64,000 nt of DNA from Rehaibacterium terrae (lineage in GTDB: Bacteria; Pseudomonadota; Gammaproteobacteria; Xanthomonadales; Xanthomonadaceae), in NCBI RefSeq assembly GCF_014202935.1, contig NZ_JACHHX010000003.1, forward strand, positions 62,001 through 126,000, in the 5' to 3' direction. Made by a program: the position numbers and the translations under genes. Below the pieces are notes generated by a model. It searched no databases and was not told where the DNA came from. It worked only from the letters and a program-made list of their open reading frames with translations. Every line of letters starts with the position of its first letter. The first letter of the stretch is position 1. Shown one piece after another: positions 20,296 through 31,403 of this stretch.

Positions 20296-21384
20296 ATGCG
20301 ACTCGACCCCCTGACCCTCGTCCGCCTGCGCACGATCGGCTGGCCCGACGATGCCTGGGCGGAAGAGGCGCTGCGGGCCGCGCCCCGGGGGCGGCTGGCG
20401 CGGGTGGTCGAGCAGCACCGCTCCGGCTATGTGGTGTCGGTGGGCGAGGGCGAGGAATTCAGGGCGCAGGCGCCGGCGGCCTGGCTGCGGCCGCGTTTCC
20501 CGCCCGAGCAGCGCGCCTGCGTCGGCGACTGGGTGGTGCTCGACGACGAGGCCGACGAGATCCTCGCCCTGCTGCCGCGCCGCTCGCTGCTCAAGCGCGG
20601 CGCCGCCGGCGAGCACTATCGGCAGCAGCTGATCGCAGCCAACATCGATTACGTGCTGGTGGTCTGCGGCCTCGACCACGACTTCAACCCGCGCCGGCTG
20701 GAGCGCTATCTGGTGCTGGTGCAGGGCAGCGGCGCCACGCCGGTGCTGGTGTTGACCAAGGCCGACCTGTGCCAGGACCTGGAGCCGGTCACCGAGGCGC
20801 TGGCCGACATCCTGGCGCTCGGCGTCCAGGCGCATCCGGTCAATGCCAAGGATCCGGCCAGCGTCGCCGTGCTCGACCGCTACCTGCAGCCCGGCCGCAG
20901 CGTGGTACTGGTCGGCAGCTCCGGTGCCGGCAAGTCCACGCTCACCAACACCCTGCTCGGCGTCGAGAAGATGAAGACCGGCGAGGTGCGCGCGCGCGAC
21001 TCGCGCGGCCGCCACACCACCACCTGGCGTGCGCTGATCCCGCTGCCGCAGGGCGGCTGCCTGATCGACACCCCGGGCATGCGCGAACTCAAGCTCACCG
21101 GCGAGGAGCGGCTGGACGCAGGCGCCTTCGCCGACATCGAGGCGCTGGCCGCCAGTTGCCGTTTCAACGACTGCGGCCACCGGCGCGAACCCGGCTGCGC
21201 CGTGCGCGCCGCACTCGAGGCCGGCACGCTCGACGCGGATCACTACGCCAATTACCTCAAGCTGCGCGACGAACTCGCCGCTGCCGCCGGTCAGCTCGCC
21301 GCACGCCTGGCCGACAAGGCCGAGGCGAAAGTGATGGGCAAGGCACTCGACAAGCGTCTGAAGGAAAAGTACGGCCGCCGATGA
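20296..21384 (+). CDS. rsgA: Small ribosomal subunit biogenesis GTPase RsgA
   Basis: A 362-residue circularly permuted GTPase that helps mature the 30S subunit. An OB-fold N-domain (VVEQHRSGYVVSVG) is followed by the permuted G-motifs. G4 TKADLC precedes G1 GSSGAGKS (residues 207-214), and G3 DTPG follows. The C-terminal zinc knuckle uses C288, C293, H295 and C301 (CRFNDCGHRREPGC). These features are diagnostic. The gene lies 43 bp upstream of the QEGLA protein gene on the same strand. Confidence 0.96.
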   Translation: MRLDPLTLVRLRTIGWPDDAWAEEALRAAPRGRLARVVEQHRSGYVVSVGEGEEFRAQAPAAWLRPRFPPEQRACVGDWVVLDDEADEILALLPRRSLLKRGAAGEHYRQQLIAANIDYVLVVCGLDHDFNPRRLERYLVLVQGSGATPVLVLTKADLCQDLEPVTEALADILALGVQAHPVNAKDPASVAVLDRYLQPGRSVVLVGSSGAGKSTLTNTLLGVEKMKTGEVRARDSRGRHTTTWRALIPLPQGGCLIDTPGMRELKLTGEERLDAGAFADIEALAASCRFNDCGHRREPGCAVRAALEAGTLDADHYANYLKLRDELAAAAGQLAARLADKAEAKVMGKALDKRLKEKYGRR

Positions 21385-21427
21385 ACACAGCCAGGCCACG
21401 CAGACGCGGCAGGAGGCGCATGCGCCG

Positions 21428-22681
21428 ATGAACGACGCCGTCGCCCACCACGCCGCGCTCGACGCGCGCCTGGTCGAGGCGGTGCGCGGCATCCGCCTGC
21501 TGCAGACGGTGAGCTGGCCGGCGCACGTGCAGGAGGAGTTCCTCGACGGCTGGCGGCGCGGCCAGGCCAAACTGCCGCTGATCGAATACCCGGCGCTCGA
21601 TTTCGGCGAAGTGCGCGCCGAGCTCGACGCCATCCGCCTCGCCGCCGACCCCGACCACCCGCTCGGCCAGTACCTGCAGCGCACCGCCGAGAGCTGGGCG
21701 ACCGCCACGCGCCTGCTGGAATGCGCCGGCAGCGCCAGCGTCACCGACCACAGCGTGCAGCTCTACGGCCGCCCCGGCGACGTGCTGCCCGGCGGCGAGG
21801 CGACCAACCTCGACGCCGCCCGCCACTTCATCGCCCTGGCCGACGAGCTCGACCAGGACCTGCATCCGGACGAATCCGATTTCCATATCCCGGCGGCAAC
21901 GCTGCGCGACGAACTGCAGGCCGAGCTGGACCGCTTCTTCGTCCATCACAAGCTCAGCGTCGAGCTGGATCCCGAGCTGATCGCCAAGGCCGCCGCCGGC
22001 CCCACCCGCATCCGCCTGCGCGGCGGCCACGCCTTCAGCGACTACGACCGCCACCAGCTGCTCGAACACGAGGCCTTCGTGCATTCGCTGACCGCGCTCA
22101 ACGGCCGCGAGCAGCCGGTGCTCAAGTCGCTGGCGCGCACCTCGCCGCGCATCACCGCCACCCAGGAAGGGCTGGCCACCTTCGCCGAGCTGATCACCGG
22201 CGCCATCGACATCGAGCGCATGAAGCGCATCAGCCTGCGCATCCTCGCCATCGACATGGCGCTGCGCGGCGCCGACTTCATGCAGGTGTTCCGCTTCTTC
22301 CTCGACGAGGGGCAGACGCCCTCGGACAGCTTCGCCTCGGCGCAGCGCATCTACCGCGGCGTGCCGCTGACCGGCAAGGCCGCCTTCACCAAGGACAGTG
22401 TCTACCTCACCGGCCTGATCGGCGTGCACACCTTCTTCCGCTGGACGCTCAAGCACCGCCGCATCCGCCTCACCCGCCTGCTGTTCGCCGGCAAGATGAC
22501 CCTGCAGGATGTGCTCGCCTTCGAGCCGCTGTTCGACGAAGGCACGCTCGCCGAACCGCTGTACGTGCCGCCGTGGGTGCAGCGCGCGCAGGGCTTGGCC
22601 GGCATGCTCGCGTTCTCGCTGTTTGCCAACCGCATCCGCCTGGACCGCGTCGGCGCCGACGACCTCGTGCTGAGCCTGTAG
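21428..22681 (+). CDS. QEGLA-motif (DUF1704) protein, MATCAP-like metallopeptidase candidate
   Basis: A 417-residue cytoplasmic protein. The family signatures are HEAFVH (H214-E-A-F-V-H219, a HExxxH zinc motif) and QEGLATF (246-252). Bacterial members are annotated as flavohaemoglobin expression-modulating QEGLA proteins. The same domain occurs in the eukaryotic tubulin-detyrosinating carboxypeptidase MATCAP. A C-terminal exopeptidase activity is therefore possible, but no bacterial substrate is established. The gene follows rsgA and converges on maeB, 34 bp apart. Confidence 0.87.
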   Translation: MNDAVAHHAALDARLVEAVRGIRLLQTVSWPAHVQEEFLDGWRRGQAKLPLIEYPALDFGEVRAELDAIRLAADPDHPLGQYLQRTAESWATATRLLECAGSASVTDHSVQLYGRPGDVLPGGEATNLDAARHFIALADELDQDLHPDESDFHIPAATLRDELQAELDRFFVHHKLSVELDPELIAKAAAGPTRIRLRGGHAFSDYDRHQLLEHEAFVHSLTALNGREQPVLKSLARTSPRITATQEGLATFAELITGAIDIERMKRISLRILAIDMALRGADFMQVFRFFLDEGQTPSDSFASAQRIYRGVPLTGKAAFTKDSVYLTGLIGVHTFFRWTLKHRRIRLTRLLFAGKMTLQDVLAFEPLFDEGTLAEPLYVPPWVQRAQGLAGMLAFSLFANRIRLDRVGADDLVLSL

Positions 22682-22715
22682 GAGACACGGGCGACGCCAG
22701 CCGCGGCCGGCGATA

Positions 22716-24995
<2,280 letters not shown>

Positions 24996-25333
24996 GGCGG
25001 TGGAGAAGCTGGGGAGTCGGCGCGTCGGGCAGCGCAAGAGGGTCGATTGTAGCGGTCGCGCCGCGCCCGCGGGCGACGCGGCCGTACGGGCGCACGGCTC
25101 GCGTTCAACCGGGCACCCGGGCCAGCTCGCCGTGTTCGCTCCATGTCCGATCCTGTCGGTCCGGGCACCGCCAGCCCCGGTCGTCGAGCGGCAGGCAGTG
25201 CCGCACGGGTCCTTGCCGACGCCGGCCGCATCCGCCGGCACCACGCCCGCCTACGTGTCCTTCCTCTGGGGGTGCCGGGCTTTACGGCTTCACGTGGTAC
25301 GGCTGAGGAACCCCTGATCGATTCAGAGGCTCC

Positions 25334-25443
25334 GCCGGCCAGGGATGGCCGGCTCACGAATCAAGCACGCAAGTGCCTGATTCGTCGTAGCCGCGTCCGG
25401 ACATGCGCCGGACGCAGCGTGGGCTGCCATGTCCGGGATGGAC
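25334..25443. repeat. Three-hairpin structured intergenic element in a 525-bp gap
   Basis: The gap 24996-25520 has no convincing gene. Inside it are three adjacent inverted repeats. The first is 25334-25341 with 25346-25353 (perfect 8 bp). The second is 25356-25368 with 25373-25385 (13-bp arms, one mismatch, GCAA tetraloop). The third is 25397-25405 with 25428-25436 (perfect 9 bp). The arrangement looks like a repetitive extragenic element or a structured RNA. It lies between the divergent maeB and gspF-like genes, so both promoters must share this region. Confidence 0.6.
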
Positions 25444-25520
25444 TTGTTCAGGCCCTCCCCAAGTGGAGGCAGGTCACCCGCCCGTGCCCCCGGTCGCGCG
25501 ACACTCCGTACACTCTGCCC

Positions 25521-26711
25521 ATGCCCGCCTTCGAATACCAGGCTCTCGACACCGCCGGCCGCACCGAGAAGGGTGTGCTGCAGGCCGACACCGCACGCGC
25601 CGCACGGGCGGCGCTGCGCGAGCGCGGTCTGACGCCACTGGCGGTGGACGAGGTCGAGGGTGCGGCGGCCGAGCGCGCCCGGCTCGCGATGAGCGCGCGG
25701 GTGCTGTTCACGCGCCAGCTCGCCACCCTGGTGCGTGCCGGTCTGCCGCTGGACGAGGCCTTGGCCGCAGTCGCCGAAGGCGCCGAGGGGCGCACCCGCG
25801 CGGTGGCGCTGTCGCTGCGCGCGCGGGTGATGGAAGGCGCATCGCTGGCACAGGCGCTGGGCGAGTTCCCGGGCAGTTTCGATGCGCTCTACCGCGCCAC
25901 TGTCGCCGCCGGCGAGCGGAGCGGGCGGCTCGACACGGTGCTGCTGCGGCTGGCCGCGCACTTGGAGTCGCGCGATGCACTGCGGCGCAAGCTGATCGGC
26001 GCGTTGACCTACCCGGCGCTGCTGCTGGCGGTGTCGCTGCTGGTGGTGACCGGCCTGCTGCTGTACGTGGTGCCGGAAGTCACCGGCGTGTTCGCCCGCA
26101 GCGGCCAGGCGCTGCCGTGGGCGACGCGGCTGCTGTTGCTGCTCAGCGACGGGCTGCGCGCGCATGCCGTCTGGTTGTTGCCGCTGTCCATCGCGCTCGG
26201 TGCGGCGCTGGCCGTGTTGTGGCGGCGACCGGCGTTCGCCGCGCGCCGCGATGCGCTGTGGCTGCGCCTGCCCGGCATCGGCCGGCTGCTGGCGGCGCTG
26301 GAGACGGCGCGCTTCGCCCGCACGCTGGCCTTGCTCGGTGGCAGCGCGGTGCCGCTGCTCGACGCGCTGACGCTGGCCGCGGCGACGGTGCGCAACCGCG
26401 TGCTGCGCGCGGCGCTCGACGGCGTCGCCGCGCGCGTGCGCGAGGGCGCGCCGCTGTCGCGGGCGTTGGCGCAGTCGGGGCATTTCCCGCCGCTGGCGCT
26501 GCGGCTGATCGCCAGCGGCGAGCGCGCCGGGCGGCTCGACGCCATGCTGGATGAAGCCGCCGACCAACTCGAACGCGAACTGGACACCGTGCTCGGGGTG
26601 GCGATGGCCGCGCTCGGCCCGGCGGTGATCCTGTTCGTCGGCGGGCTCGTGCTGTTCATCGTGCTGGCGATACTCTTGCCGATCTTCCAGATGAACCAGT
26701 TGATTCGATGA
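25521..26711 (+). CDS. GspF/PilC-type inner-membrane protein (orphan type II secretion F family)
   Basis: A 396-residue membrane protein. The N-terminal sequence AFEYQALDTAGRTEKGVLQA is the usual opening of GspF. The duplicated F domain follows, with conserved FTRQLATLVRAGLPLDEAL and FARTLALLGGSAVPLLDAL, and each half is followed by AAGERSGRLD or ASGERAGRLD. Three membrane helices are visible (about 170-192, 220-240 and 365-390). GspF forms the inner-membrane platform of type II secretion or type IV pilus machines. No other gsp or pil genes are nearby. ATG 25521 starts exactly at the family N-terminus. Confidence 0.9.
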   Translation: MPAFEYQALDTAGRTEKGVLQADTARAARAALRERGLTPLAVDEVEGAAAERARLAMSARVLFTRQLATLVRAGLPLDEALAAVAEGAEGRTRAVALSLRARVMEGASLAQALGEFPGSFDALYRATVAAGERSGRLDTVLLRLAAHLESRDALRRKLIGALTYPALLLAVSLLVVTGLLLYVVPEVTGVFARSGQALPWATRLLLLLSDGLRAHAVWLLPLSIALGAALAVLWRRPAFAARRDALWLRLPGIGRLLAALETARFARTLALLGGSAVPLLDALTLAAATVRNRVLRAALDGVAARVREGAPLSRALAQSGHFPPLALRLIASGERAGRLDAMLDEAADQLERELDTVLGVAMAALGPAVILFVGGLVLFIVLAILLPIFQMNQLIR

Positions 26712-26716
26712 GAAGC

Positions 26717-26757
26717 CGGGCATCGGGAGCCGGTAACCGGGAGCCGGGAGCCGGTTC
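26717..26757 (+). repeat. GGGAGCCGG direct-repeat tract
   Basis: Several imperfect copies of a GGGAGCCGG/GGTAACCGG unit follow the gspF-like stop codon. The units match those of the inverted repeats at about 1.9 and 18.1 kb. Together with the heptanucleotide array downstream they fill the gspF-ftsE gap. Confidence 0.5.
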
Positions 26758-26853
26758 GATGTCTGACGGCCATCGGGTCCGTGTGGCCAGCGAGAATCCG
26801 CGTGAGACCGGAAACGGCTTGCATCGTATCGGCGACTCCGTAACGCTCCCCCC

Positions 26854-26937
26854 GCTCACCGCTCACCGCTCACCGCTCACCGCTCACCGCTCACCGCTCA
26901 CCGCTCACCGCTCACCGCTCACCGCTCACCGCTCACC
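26854..26937 (+). repeat. Heptanucleotide tandem repeat (GCTCACC) x12 abutting ftsE
   Basis: Twelve perfect uninterrupted copies of a 7-bp unit occupy 26854-26937, ending 6 bp before the ftsE ATG. No purine-rich ribosome-binding site is visible in or after the array. The unit has no stop codon in any frame. Perfect short-unit arrays of this kind are prone to slipped-strand copy-number change, so the array could vary the ftsE leader. It lies in the 5' untranslated region between the gspF-like gene and ftsE. Confidence 0.95.
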
Positions 26938-26943
26938 GCGCCC

Positions 26944-27630
26944 ATGCCCATCCTCCGCTTCGACAACGTCAGCAAACGCTACCCCGGCGGCCATGAGGCG
27001 CTCACCGACGTGAGCTTCGCGGTCGAGCCCGGCGAGATGCTGTTCGTCACCGGCCACTCGGGCGCCGGCAAGAGCACGCTGCTGCGGCTGATCCATCTCA
27101 GCGAGCGGCCCAGCCGTGGCGCGGTGCTGGTGGAGGAGCGCAACCTCGCCAAGGTGCGCGGACGGCGCGTACCGCTGCATCGCCGCAAGGTCGGCGTGGT
27201 GTTCCAGGACCACCGCCTGTTGATGGACCGCAGCGTGTTCGAGAACGTCGCCCTGCCGTTGGTGATCGCCGGCACGCCGCGCGCCGAGATCGGCAAGCGG
27301 GTGCGGGTGGTGCTGGAGAAGGTCGGCCTCGCCGACCGCGAGCGCGCCCGGCCGATCGAGCTCAGCTCGGGCGAGCAGCAACGGGTGGGCATCGCCCGCG
27401 CGGTGGTGTCGCAGCCGCTGCTGCTGGTGGCCGACGAGCCCACCGGCAATCTCGATCCGCAGCTGGCCGCCGAGATCATGCAGCTGTTCGCCTCGCTGCC
27501 GGCCCAGGGCACCAGCGTGCTGGTGGCCAGCCACGACCTGCATCTGGTCAAGCGCATGCGCCGGCGCGTGCTGGTGCTCGACCACGGACGCCTGGTCGAC
27601 GACATCGCCCCGGAGGATCTGGCGGCATGA
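26944..27630 (+). CDS. ftsE: Cell-division ATP-binding protein FtsE
   Basis: A 228-residue ABC ATPase that with FtsX forms a division-site complex controlling periplasmic murein hydrolases. Walker A GHSGAGKS is at residues 37-44, the Q-loop is VVFQD, the ABC signature is LSSGEQQ at about 140-146, and Walker B LLLVADEPTGNLD starts near residue 159. The sequence FDNVSKRYPGGHEAL is typical of FtsE. The stop overlaps the ftsX start (ATGA), giving tight coupling. The start codon has no visible Shine-Dalgarno sequence because the GCTCACC array occupies that position. Confidence 0.96.
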   Translation: MPILRFDNVSKRYPGGHEALTDVSFAVEPGEMLFVTGHSGAGKSTLLRLIHLSERPSRGAVLVEERNLAKVRGRRVPLHRRKVGVVFQDHRLLMDRSVFENVALPLVIAGTPRAEIGKRVRVVLEKVGLADRERARPIELSSGEQQRVGIARAVVSQPLLLVADEPTGNLDPQLAAEIMQLFASLPAQGTSVLVASHDLHLVKRMRRRVLVLDHGRLVDDIAPEDLAA

Positions 27631-28613
27631 ACGCGACCCCGACGAACCAGCGGAAGGCCGACAAGCGTGTCGCCGCCGAGCGCATCCGCCCGGGTGGGTT
27701 CGGCAGCGCCGTGCGCGCCTGGGGCAACCTGCACCTGTTCGGGCTGGTGTCCAGCATCGGCCGCATCGTCGCGCGGCCGTGGGCGACCCTGCTCACGGTC
27801 GGGGTGATGGCGATCGCTATCGCCCTGCCGCTCGGCCTGCTGCTGGCGATGCAGAATCTGGAGCGCTTCACCGGCAGCGCGCGCGAGTCGCGCGAGATCG
27901 GCGTGTTCCTCAAGCCCGGGGTGACGCTGGCGCGGGCCGAGGCGCTGGCTGTCGAGCTGCGTGGGCGCCCCGACGTGGCCGCGGTGCGCGTGCGTACGCC
28001 CGAGGAAGGGCTGGCCGAGTTCCGCGAGATGGCCGACCTGGCCGGCGCGCTCGACGTGCTCGAGCACAACCCGCTGCCGCCGGTGCTGGTGGTCGATCCG
28101 GCCAACGGCGGCAACGCCCTGGCCGACGCGCTGCGCGCGCTGCCCGAGGCCGAGATCGTCCAGCACGATGCGCTCTGGCGCGAGCGGCTCGACGCCTGGC
28201 TCGGCTTCGGCGAGCGCGTGGTCTGGGTGATCGCGGTGCTGCTCGGCCTCGGCGCGCTGCTGGTGGTCGGCAACACGGTGCGGCTGGACATCCAGTCGCG
28301 CAGCGAGGAAATCGGCGTGCTGCAGCTGCTCGGCGCCACCGATGGCTTCGTGCGCCGGCCATTCCTCTATCTCGGCGCCTGCTACGGCCTGGCGGCCGGC
28401 CTGCTGGCGCTGCTGACGCTGGCGATCGTCGGGTTTGCCTTACAGCCACCCCTGTCACAGTTGGTGGCGAGCTATGGCAGTACCTTCAGCCTGCAGGGGC
28501 CTGGCTGGCTGGGCGGACTGCAGGTGCTGGCCGGCGCCACGGCGCTGGGCTGGCTTGGCGCCTGGGTCGCCACCGGCCACCATCTGCGCGCCACCCGACC
28601 GACCGAGCTTTGA
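27627..28613 (+). CDS. ftsX: Cell-division permease-like protein FtsX
   Basis: A 328-residue inner-membrane partner of FtsE. A charged cytoplasmic N-terminus (residues 1-50) precedes TM1 (about 53-74). A periplasmic loop of about 120 residues follows, which in other bacteria contacts an EnvC-type activator. TM2 (about 198-215), TM3 (about 247-272) and TM4 (about 292-315) form the FtsX fold, with the conserved VGNTVRLDIQSRSEEIGVLQLLGAT coupling segment. The start overlaps ftsE by 4 bp, and the stop overlaps the possible start of the response regulator. Confidence 0.95.
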   Translation: MNATPTNQRKADKRVAAERIRPGGFGSAVRAWGNLHLFGLVSSIGRIVARPWATLLTVGVMAIAIALPLGLLLAMQNLERFTGSARESREIGVFLKPGVTLARAEALAVELRGRPDVAAVRVRTPEEGLAEFREMADLAGALDVLEHNPLPPVLVVDPANGGNALADALRALPEAEIVQHDALWRERLDAWLGFGERVVWVIAVLLGLGALLVVGNTVRLDIQSRSEEIGVLQLLGATDGFVRRPFLYLGACYGLAAGLLALLTLAIVGFALQPPLSQLVASYGSTFSLQGPGWLGGLQVLAGATALGWLGAWVATGHHLRATRPTEL

Positions 28614-29482
28614 TGGGCCCTGCGATGACCGCCGCCGCTTCCGGTTCCCACGACGCCCACGCCCCGCGGGTGATGGTGGTCGACGGTTCCAGGCTGGTGC
28701 GCCGGCTGGTCGAGCAGGTACTGCGCAAGGAGTTGCCCGGGCTGCACTTCGTCGGCTGCGCCAGCGCGGCCGAAGCTAAGGCGGCGCTGGACCAGGCCGA
28801 CGCGGTCGATCTGGTCATCACCGCCCTGCGCCTGCCCGACATGGACGGCCTGGACCTCGCCCGGCACATCCGCGAGCACAGCCCGCAGGCCTACATTCCG
28901 ATCATCGTGGTCTCCGGCGACGTGCAGCAGCGGCTGGTCGAACGCCGCTTCAGCGACGACGTCACCGACTACTTCGACAAGTCGCTCGGCTACGAGGCGC
29001 TGGCCACCTTCATCCGCGGCTACGTGCGGCCGGAGGCCGAGCCGGGCGGCGAGGTGCTCTACGTCGAGGACAGCCGGGTGGTCGCCGCCGCCACCTGCCG
29101 GATGCTGGAGAAGCACGGCCTGCGTGTCGTCCTCGCCACCTGCGTGGAGGATGCGGTGGCCCACCTGGAGGCGGCGCGCGCGGCCGGACGGGTGCCCGGT
29201 CCGGACGTGGTGCTGACCGACATCTACCTGAAGGGCGACCTCAGCGGCAAGGACCTGCTGCTGAAGATCCGCGACGACTACGGCTACGCCAAGGGCCAGC
29301 TGCCAGTGCTGGTGATGACCGGCGACGCCAACCCCGCCAACCAGAGCGAGCTGCTGCGGCTGGGCGCCAACGACCTGGTGCAGAAGCCGATCGAGGAACG
29401 CCTGCTGGTCACCAAGCTGCTGTTCCAGCTGCGGGTCGGCCGGCTGATGCGGGAGCGGGTCGGGACCGGCGCCGGCGGCTGA
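28613..29482 (+). CDS. Double-receiver response regulator without output domain; first receiver degenerate
   Basis: A 289-residue protein of two tandem receiver domains and no DNA-binding or enzymatic domain. Receiver 1 (about 19-138) has the acidic pocket only partly (VVDGS) and carries Ala71 in [12 protein letters not shown] exactly where the phospho-accepting Asp should be. Receiver 2 (about 147-270) is intact: YVEDS, D203 in [12 protein letters not shown], a Thr in VLVMTGD and a Lys in VQKPIEE. One domain can be phosphorylated and the other is probably a protein-interaction platform. The gene overlaps the ftsX stop (TGATG); an alternative ATG is at 28625. A link to division is suggested only by position. 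Confidence 0.85.
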   Translation: MGPAMTAAASGSHDAHAPRVMVVDGSRLVRRLVEQVLRKELPGLHFVGCASAAEAKAALDQADAVDLVITALRLPDMDGLDLARHIREHSPQAYIPIIVVSGDVQQRLVERRFSDDVTDYFDKSLGYEALATFIRGYVRPEAEPGGEVLYVEDSRVVAAATCRMLEKHGLRVVLATCVEDAVAHLEAARAAGRVPGPDVVLTDIYLKGDLSGKDLLLKIRDDYGYAKGQLPVLVMTGDANPANQSELLRLGANDLVQKPIEERLLVTKLLFQLRVGRLMRERVGTGAGG

Positions 29483-29555
29483 GCGGGTGCCCGCTGCGCG
29501 CCGGCGGGGGAAGTTTGCGTACCCTTGCGCTTTTCCGTCGCGGGGGAGCCAAGGC

Positions 29556-30323
29556 ATGAACGACGACCGGATCCGGCTGGAGCCTTCCTGGAAGGCGCGG
29601 GTCGGCGACTGGCTGCTTCGCCCGGACATGCAGGCGCTGGCCGAGTTCCTGCGCGCGGAGAAGGCGCGCGGCAAGCGCATCTATCCGCCCGGCCCGCGCA
29701 TCTTCGCCGCGCTGGATGCCACCCCGTTCGAGCGGGTGAAGGTGGTGATCCTCGGCCAGGACCCCTACCACGGGCCGGGGCAGGCGCACGGGCTGTGCTT
29801 CTCGGTCCCGCCGGGGGTGCCCCTGCCGCCGTCGCTGGTCAACATTTTCAAGGAGATCGAAGCCGATGTCGGCGTGAAGCCGGCCGATCACGGCTGCTTG
29901 CTGTCATGGGCCGAGCAGGGCGTGCTGCTGCTCAATGCCGTGCTGACGGTCGAGGAAGGCCGCGCCGGCGCCCACCAGGGCCTGGGCTGGGAGGGCTTCA
30001 CCGACCACATCGTCGAGACCCTGGGTCGTGAGCGCGAGGGGCTGGTGTTCATGCTCTGGGGCAGCTACGCCCAGGCCAAGGGCCGGGTCATCGACGCCCG
30101 CCGCCACTGCGTGCTGCGCGCCCCCCACCCCTCGCCGCTGTCGGCCCACCGCGGCTTCTTCGGCTGCGGCCACTTCTCCGCCGCCAACCGTTACCTGGCC
30201 GGGCGTGGACAGGCGCCGATCGACTGGCGCCTGCCGCCGCGGGCCGAGGTGGAGCAGCGGCTGGCCGCGCAGGCCGCGCCCACAAAGGTCTGGCGGGAAC
30301 CCGGGCACGCCGGCCCGGTCTAA
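29556..30323 (+). CDS. ung: Uracil-DNA glycosylase, family 1
   Basis: A 255-residue base-excision repair enzyme that removes uracil from DNA. The catalytic-water motif is [19 protein letters not shown] (Asp and Tyr-His). The DNA-minor-groove/His loop is [18 protein letters not shown] near residue 190. The uracil-recognition Asn sits in [10 protein letters not shown]. These are the diagnostic family 1 blocks. ATG 29556 follows GGGGGAG at the expected SD distance. It sits between the receiver protein and rpoH. Confidence 0.96.
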   Translation: MNDDRIRLEPSWKARVGDWLLRPDMQALAEFLRAEKARGKRIYPPGPRIFAALDATPFERVKVVILGQDPYHGPGQAHGLCFSVPPGVPLPPSLVNIFKEIEADVGVKPADHGCLLSWAEQGVLLLNAVLTVEEGRAGAHQGLGWEGFTDHIVETLGREREGLVFMLWGSYAQAKGRVIDARRHCVLRAPHPSPLSAHRGFFGCGHFSAANRYLAGRGQAPIDWRLPPRAEVEQRLAAQAAPTKVWREPGHAGPV

Positions 30324-30413
30324 GCCGCAGTCCGCCGGACCCCGCCGGCGAGGGCCAGGTGACCGTCCCGGGTGACTGTCCCTTAAATGGAAAACACCGG
30401 CCCGCCCAAGCCT

Positions 30414-30440
30414 TTAGCACTCGTCAGGGGTGAGTGCTAG
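30414..30440 (+). promoter_or_regulatory. CIRCE (HrcA operator) upstream of rpoH
   Basis: The sequence TTAGCACTC, nine spacer bases, then GAGTGCTAG matches the CIRCE consensus (TTAGCACTC-N9-GAGTGCTAA) at 17 of 18 arm positions. It ends 11 bp before the rpoH ATG. In other bacteria CIRCE is bound by the repressor HrcA and controls groESL or hrcA-grpE-dnaKJ. No hrcA or groE gene is in this window, so the gene under control here appears to be rpoH itself. Confidence 0.88.
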
Positions 30441-30451
30441 ACTCCGGAACC

Positions 30452-31327
<876 letters not shown>

Positions 31328-31352
31328 TCCGGCGCCGCAGGCCGATGCCGTG

Positions 31353-31386
31353 AACGACGAAGGCCCCCCGCAGGGCCTTCGTCGTT
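31353..31386. terminator. Bidirectional terminator between rpoH and alpha-glucosidase
   Basis: A perfect 14-bp inverted repeat (31353-31366 with 31373-31386, 6-nt loop) ends in GTT on one strand and in the matching A/T edge on the other. It lies 25 bp after rpoH and 17 bp after the convergent alpha-glucosidase gene, so it can serve both. Confidence 0.85.
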
Positions 31387-31403
31387 TCCGTTCCCGGCGC
31401 CGG

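Noticed and set aside
25143-25520. N-terminal extension of the GspF-like protein
   Set aside because: The family begins exactly at ATG 25521. The upstream frame crosses the hairpin element.
26854-26937. CRISPR-like or minisatellite array
   Set aside because: The unit is only 7 bp with no spacers, so it is a simple tandem repeat.
26708-27013. 101-codon reading frame starting on the gspF-like stop and running through the heptanucleotide array into ftsE
   Set aside because: The product is a low-complexity LTAHRSP repeat out of frame with ftsE and has no homology. It is noted only for the frame-fusion idea, not called as a gene.
30434-30451. GTG start for rpoH 18 bp upstream
   Set aside because: It lies inside the CIRCE arm and adds residues not found in the family.
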